Assembly: GCA_950097605.1 (NCBI GenBank)
Contig: CATNEU010000072.1
Span: 1-7,522, forward strand
Length of the DNA stretch: 7,522 nucleotides
Direction: 5' to 3'
Source: an uncultured Oscillospiraceae bacterium
GTDB taxonomy: Bacteria > Bacillota > Clostridia > Oscillospirales > Ruminococcaceae
Shown here: in pieces, positions 4,964 through 7,522 of the stretch
Layout of the letters: the number at the start of each line of letters is the position of its first letter
Numbering within the stretch: position 1 is the stretch's first letter
Notes under the pieces: model-generated
Seen by the model: the letters and a program-made list of their open reading frames with translations, nothing else
Told to the model about the DNA's origin: nothing
The model's database searches: none
Position numbers and translations under genes: made by a program

Positions 4964-6250
4964 CTAAATTGCCTTTGCAATCTCCACATCCGGTTTGACG
5001 ACCTTTTTGATCTCCGCGCCCAACTCGCACAGCTTCCTGTCGATCTCCTCGTAGCCGCGCTCGATGTGGTAGATATCCTCAATCTCGGTGTCGCCGTCCG
5101 CCGCCATAGCGGCAATCAGCACCGCCGCGCCTGCGCGCAGGTCGGTGGCTTTCACCGGCGCACCGGTCAGGGAACCTACCCCCTCGACTACGGCCACCTT
5201 GCCGTCCACCTGGATGTTGGCGCCCATCCGGCGCAGCTCATCCACATAGCGGAAGCGGTGGTCCCAAACCCCTTCGGTTACAATGCTGGTGCCCTGTGCA
5301 AGGGTCAGCAGCGTGGTAATCTGCGGTTGCATGTCGGTTGGAAAGCCCGGATGCGGCATGGTCTTGACATTGGTCTTAAACAGCGGCCCGTTTCTCGTCA
5401 CACGGATCGAATCGTCATATTCCTCCACATCCACGCCCATTTTGATGAGCTTGGCTGTAATCGACTCCAAATGCTTTGGAATCACGTTTTTGATCAGCAC
5501 ATCGCCGCGCGTCGCCGCGGCAGCCACCATATAGGTGCCCGCCTCAATCTGGTCCGGGATGATGGAATAGGTGCTGCCCTTGAGCCTCTCAACGCCGCGA
5601 ATTTTAATCACATCGGTGCCCGCGCCCATGATATCCGCGCCCATGGAGTTCAAGAAGTTGGCGAGGTCGACGATGTGCGGCTCCTTTGCGGCGTTCTCAA
5701 TCACCGTTAGGCCCTTGGCCTTGACCGCCGCGAGCATTACGTTCATCGTCGCGCCTACGGTGACCATGTCAAAGTAAATCTGGTTGCCCACCAAGGTCTT
5801 TGCGGACACGTCGATCATGCCGTGCTCGAGCGAAACGGACGCGCCGAGCGCTTCAAAGCCCTTGATGTGCTGGTCGATCGGACGCACGCCGAAATCGCAG
5901 CCGCCCGGCATCGAAACGGTTGCACAGTTGAACCGGCCCAACAGCGCGCCGATAAAATAATACGAGGCGCGCATATGCCTGGCAAGCTCATAGGGGACGA
6001 CGGGGGTTCTAACAAATCTAGGATCAATTTCCATCGTGGATTTATCTAACATTTTAACGGATGCGCCGATCTCCGTGAGAATACGGGAGATGATCGAAAC
6101 ATCGCGGATACTGGTCGGAACGTTCTCTATAATACAAGGACTATCTGCCAAAATAACAGCCGGCAAAATTGCAACAGCAGCATTTTTTGCCCCGCTGACC
6201 GTGACCTCACCCTTTAACTGGCCGCCGCCGTGAACAACATATTTCTCCAA
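4964..6250 (-). CDS. murA: UDP-N-acetylglucosamine 1-carboxyvinyltransferase MurA
   Basis: MurA transfers enolpyruvate from PEP to UDP-GlcNAc, the first committed step of peptidoglycan synthesis, in the cytoplasm. The 428-aa protein has full length with the two inside-out alpha/beta barrel domains of the EPSP-synthase family. Visible active-site residues are K22-N23 (SGAKNAA), the catalytic loop MPGGCDFGVRP with Cys118, D306 (FPTDMQPQ), R372 (DLRAGAA) and R398 (IERGYEE), matching E. coli K22, N23, C115, D305, R371 and R397. Because the loop cysteine is present rather than Asp, the enzyme is expected to be fosfomycin-sensitive (family knowledge). Translation starts at TTG, supported by AAAGGAGA (6259-6266) 8 nt upstream and by the standard N-terminus. 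Many Bacillota carry two murA paralogues; which one this is cannot be decided here. It has its own promoter and a hairpin after its stop. Confidence 0.97.
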   Translation of the reverse strand: MEKYVVHGGGQLKGEVTVSGAKNAAVAILPAVILADSPCIIENVPTSIRDVSIISRILTEIGASVKMLDKSTMEIDPRFVRTPVVPYELARHMRASYYFIGALLGRFNCATVSMPGGCDFGVRPIDQHIKGFEALGASVSLEHGMIDVSAKTLVGNQIYFDMVTVGATMNVMLAAVKAKGLTVIENAAKEPHIVDLANFLNSMGADIMGAGTDVIKIRGVERLKGSTYSIIPDQIEAGTYMVAAAATRGDVLIKNVIPKHLESITAKLIKMGVDVEEYDDSIRVTRNGPLFKTNVKTMPHPGFPTDMQPQITTLLTLAQGTSIVTEGVWDHRFRYVDELRRMGANIQVDGKVAVVEGVGSLTGAPVKATDLRAGAAVLIAAMAADGDTEIEDIYHIERGYEEIDRKLCELGAEIKKVVKPDVEIAKAI

Positions 6251-6283
6251 TACGGCACTCTCCTTTAGGTTTGTAGCTTTAAT

Positions 6284-6297
6284 ATTATAGCATTATA
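6284..6297 (-). promoter_or_regulatory. murA promoter with extended -10
   Basis: On the minus strand TGCTATAAT (6284-6292) is a perfect extended -10; a second overlapping TATAAT lies at 6292-6297. No good -35 sits at 16-18 nt from either, which fits extended -10 promoters. The start would be near 6277, about 27 nt before the TTG codon, so the leader is very short. Confidence 0.65.
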
Positions 6298-6410
6298 ACA
6301 GAGGAAATGAAAGACATTTTCGCAAAATAACCAGCGGAAAAGATTACAAATCGTCTTCAATCGCGTTTCAATATTTGTAGTATTCGCAGAACATCCATGG
6401 TTTATGCGGA

Positions 6411-6449
6411 CAAAACAAAAGCCTCTGCCAAGATGCAGCAGAGGCTTTT
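6411..6449 (-). terminator. Rho-independent terminator of the M23 peptidase gene
   Basis: AAAAGCCTCTGC (6417-6428) and GCAGAGGCTTTT (6438-6449) form a perfect 12-bp stem with a 9-nt loop. On the minus strand it is followed by TTTTGTTTTG. It begins 16 nt after the peptidase stop codon and separates that gene from murA. The plus-strand tail is also T-rich but no plus-strand gene is present. Confidence 0.9.
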
Positions 6450-6465
6450 CATAAAAATTTCAAAT

Positions 6466-7522
6466 TTACCGGGTGCCAATATAGTTGGCCGGATTCTGCA
6501 GCACGCCTTTATAACGCACCTCAAAATGGCAGTGGTTGCCCGTTGCATTACCGGTTCTGCCGGCATAGGCAATCTGCTGGCCCTGGGCGACATACTGGCC
6601 CTTGGAAACGGCCAGCGCGCTGTTGTGCGCGTACAACGTCGTAAAGCCGTTGCCATGGTCGATGATCACGTAATAGCCATAGTCGTACCGCCAGCCTGCA
6701 AAGGTAACCTGTCCGCTGTCGGACGCTCTGACAGCCGTGCCCGCCGGTACGGCAATATCCATGCCGGTGTGGTTATAATAGCCGTGGTACGGACAGCTAA
6801 CATAGCCGCCGTCCACCGGCCATCTGAACGAACCGGTCGGTGTGGTCGGTTTGGAAGAGCCGCTTGTGGAAGCACTGCTCGTATAGCCGTTGCCGCGGGA
6901 AACATAGGTCTTGGTGCCCAGCAGCACCTTCTCATTCACGGGCTTTTTCACCACGCGGGTGTCCAGAACGGTGCGTCCCGTCTCGAGTCCATTGACATAG
7001 GTTACTTCGGCCTTGATTTCCTTCTCGCCGTTTTCGCCCGCAACATCCACCTTTTTCTTTCCCTTGCTGAGCGAGTTGGTTTCAACCGTAGTGCTCTCAT
7101 AGGGGATCGACTCCTTATAAGTCTGGGTCTTGGTGACCTTGACGCCGAGGAACGGCTTGGAGGTGGACACTAGAACCTTGGTGCCCGGATAGAGATCGTC
7201 CTCGATACCCGGGTTGAGCGCTTTGAGCTCCGAATACGGAATGTTGTTCTTTTTGGCGATAGAAAGCGGCGCGTCGCCGGTTTCCACCGTGTAATACTGT
7301 TCGGCTTCGGTTTCACTGGTCAATACGCCGGCAATCTCCTCAAAGGGCTTGATGCTCTCCACCGGATACAGCGCGGGGACCGCTTCAACTTGTTTGATAA
7401 ACTCCACCTTTGCCGATTTATCGCCGTCTTTGTACTTCTCCTTCATGGAAGCAAGAAGCTCATCGAGTTTGGAGGCGTCCTCAATCGCCCCATAAAACTC
7501 ACCGTCGATATATACGCCGTTT
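6466..7522 (-). CDS. LysM-G5-M23 peptidoglycan endopeptidase (5' end outside window)
   Basis: The frame is open through the right edge; 351 residues are visible and the true start lies outside. An ATG at 7446 is internal, since the frame continues upstream with NGVYIDGEFYGAIED, a segment typical of this architecture. Domain order by visible residue: a predomain (about 1-70), LysM (76-120, YYTVETGDAPLSIAKKNN..LNPGI), G5 (about 124-202, with ENGEKEIKAEVTYVNGLE), a Ser/Thr/Gly/Pro linker (207-230), and an M23 LytM-type peptidase (about 231-351). Zn ligands and catalytic His are present: H251 and D255 (NHTGMD), H299 (LYAHN), H330 and H332 (GNHCHFEVR). It should act outside the membrane, cutting peptide cross-bridges, with LysM binding the glycan and G5 an accessory binding module. 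A signal peptide or membrane anchor is expected in the missing part. The active site looks intact, unlike EnvC-type activators. Confidence 0.93.
   Translation of the reverse strand, partial: NGVYIDGEFYGAIEDASKLDELLASMKEKYKDGDKSAKVEFIKQVEAVPALYPVESIKPFEEIAGVLTSETEAEQYYTVETGDAPLSIAKKNNIPYSELKALNPGIEDDLYPGTKVLVSTSKPFLGVKVTKTQTYKESIPYESTTVETNSLSKGKKKVDVAGENGEKEIKAEVTYVNGLETGRTVLDTRVVKKPVNEKVLLGTKTYVSRGNGYTSSASTSGSSKPTTPTGSFRWPVDGGYVSCPYHGYYNHTGMDIAVPAGTAVRASDSGQVTFAGWRYDYGYYVIIDHGNGFTTLYAHNSALAVSKGQYVAQGQQIAYAGRTGNATGNHCHFEVRYKGVLQNPANYIGTR

Noticed and set aside
4952..5710. 252-codon plus-strand open frame
   Set aside because: Antisense shadow of murA; the murA frame carries all the catalytic residues.
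6397..7173. 258-codon plus-strand open frame
   Set aside because: Antisense over the M23 peptidase and its terminator hairpin; no recognisable domain.

Overview
The window reads as chromosomal sequence from a Gram-positive, low-to-mid G+C lineage, most likely a clostridial Bacillota near the Oscillospiraceae/Ruminococcaceae (inference). The reasons are strong AGGAGG-type ribosome binding sites, GTG and TTG starts, sigma-A-like promoters in AT-rich spacers between GC-rich genes, U-tailed hairpin terminators, a LysM-G5-M23 wall hydrolase, and a YycJ/WalJ-type hydrolase next to rlmH. No mobile element, CRISPR array, tRNA or rRNA gene was seen. Most of the window is ordinary core-genome content.

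Layout: six genes lie on the minus strand and one small gene on the plus strand. In minus-strand transcription order, from the right edge: a 5'-truncated LysM-G5-M23 peptidoglycan hydrolase (6466-7522) with its own terminator; murA (4964-6250), with a TTG start and an extended -10 promoter; a terminator-like hairpin; then walJ/yycJ (4033-4824) and rlmH (3534-4016), 16 bases apart and probably co-transcribed. Converging on rlmH from the plus strand is a monocistronic Dabb-domain gene (3145-3441). The two meet at a 28-bp perfect inverted repeat that can terminate transcription both ways.

Left of this is a 756-base gene-free stretch (2389-3144). It holds the Dabb promoter and, divergent from it, a good minus-strand promoter. 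That promoter would start a structured RNA of about 170 nt ending in a strong hairpin, with a second hairpin terminator further on. No convincing ORF lies in it, so this is the best candidate for something undescribed: a small RNA or long leader. Next comes comM/yifB (859-2388) with its own promoter, then a 460-base AT-rich spacer, then the start of a secreted ricin-type beta-trefoil lectin protein (1-398) that runs off the left edge.

Functionally, murA (first committed step of peptidoglycan precursor synthesis) sits next to a peptidoglycan hydrolase, but each has its own expression signals. walJ and rlmH form a conserved DNA/ribosome-maintenance pair, comM acts in recombination and DNA uptake, and the lectin protein is an exported carbohydrate-binding product of unknown target.
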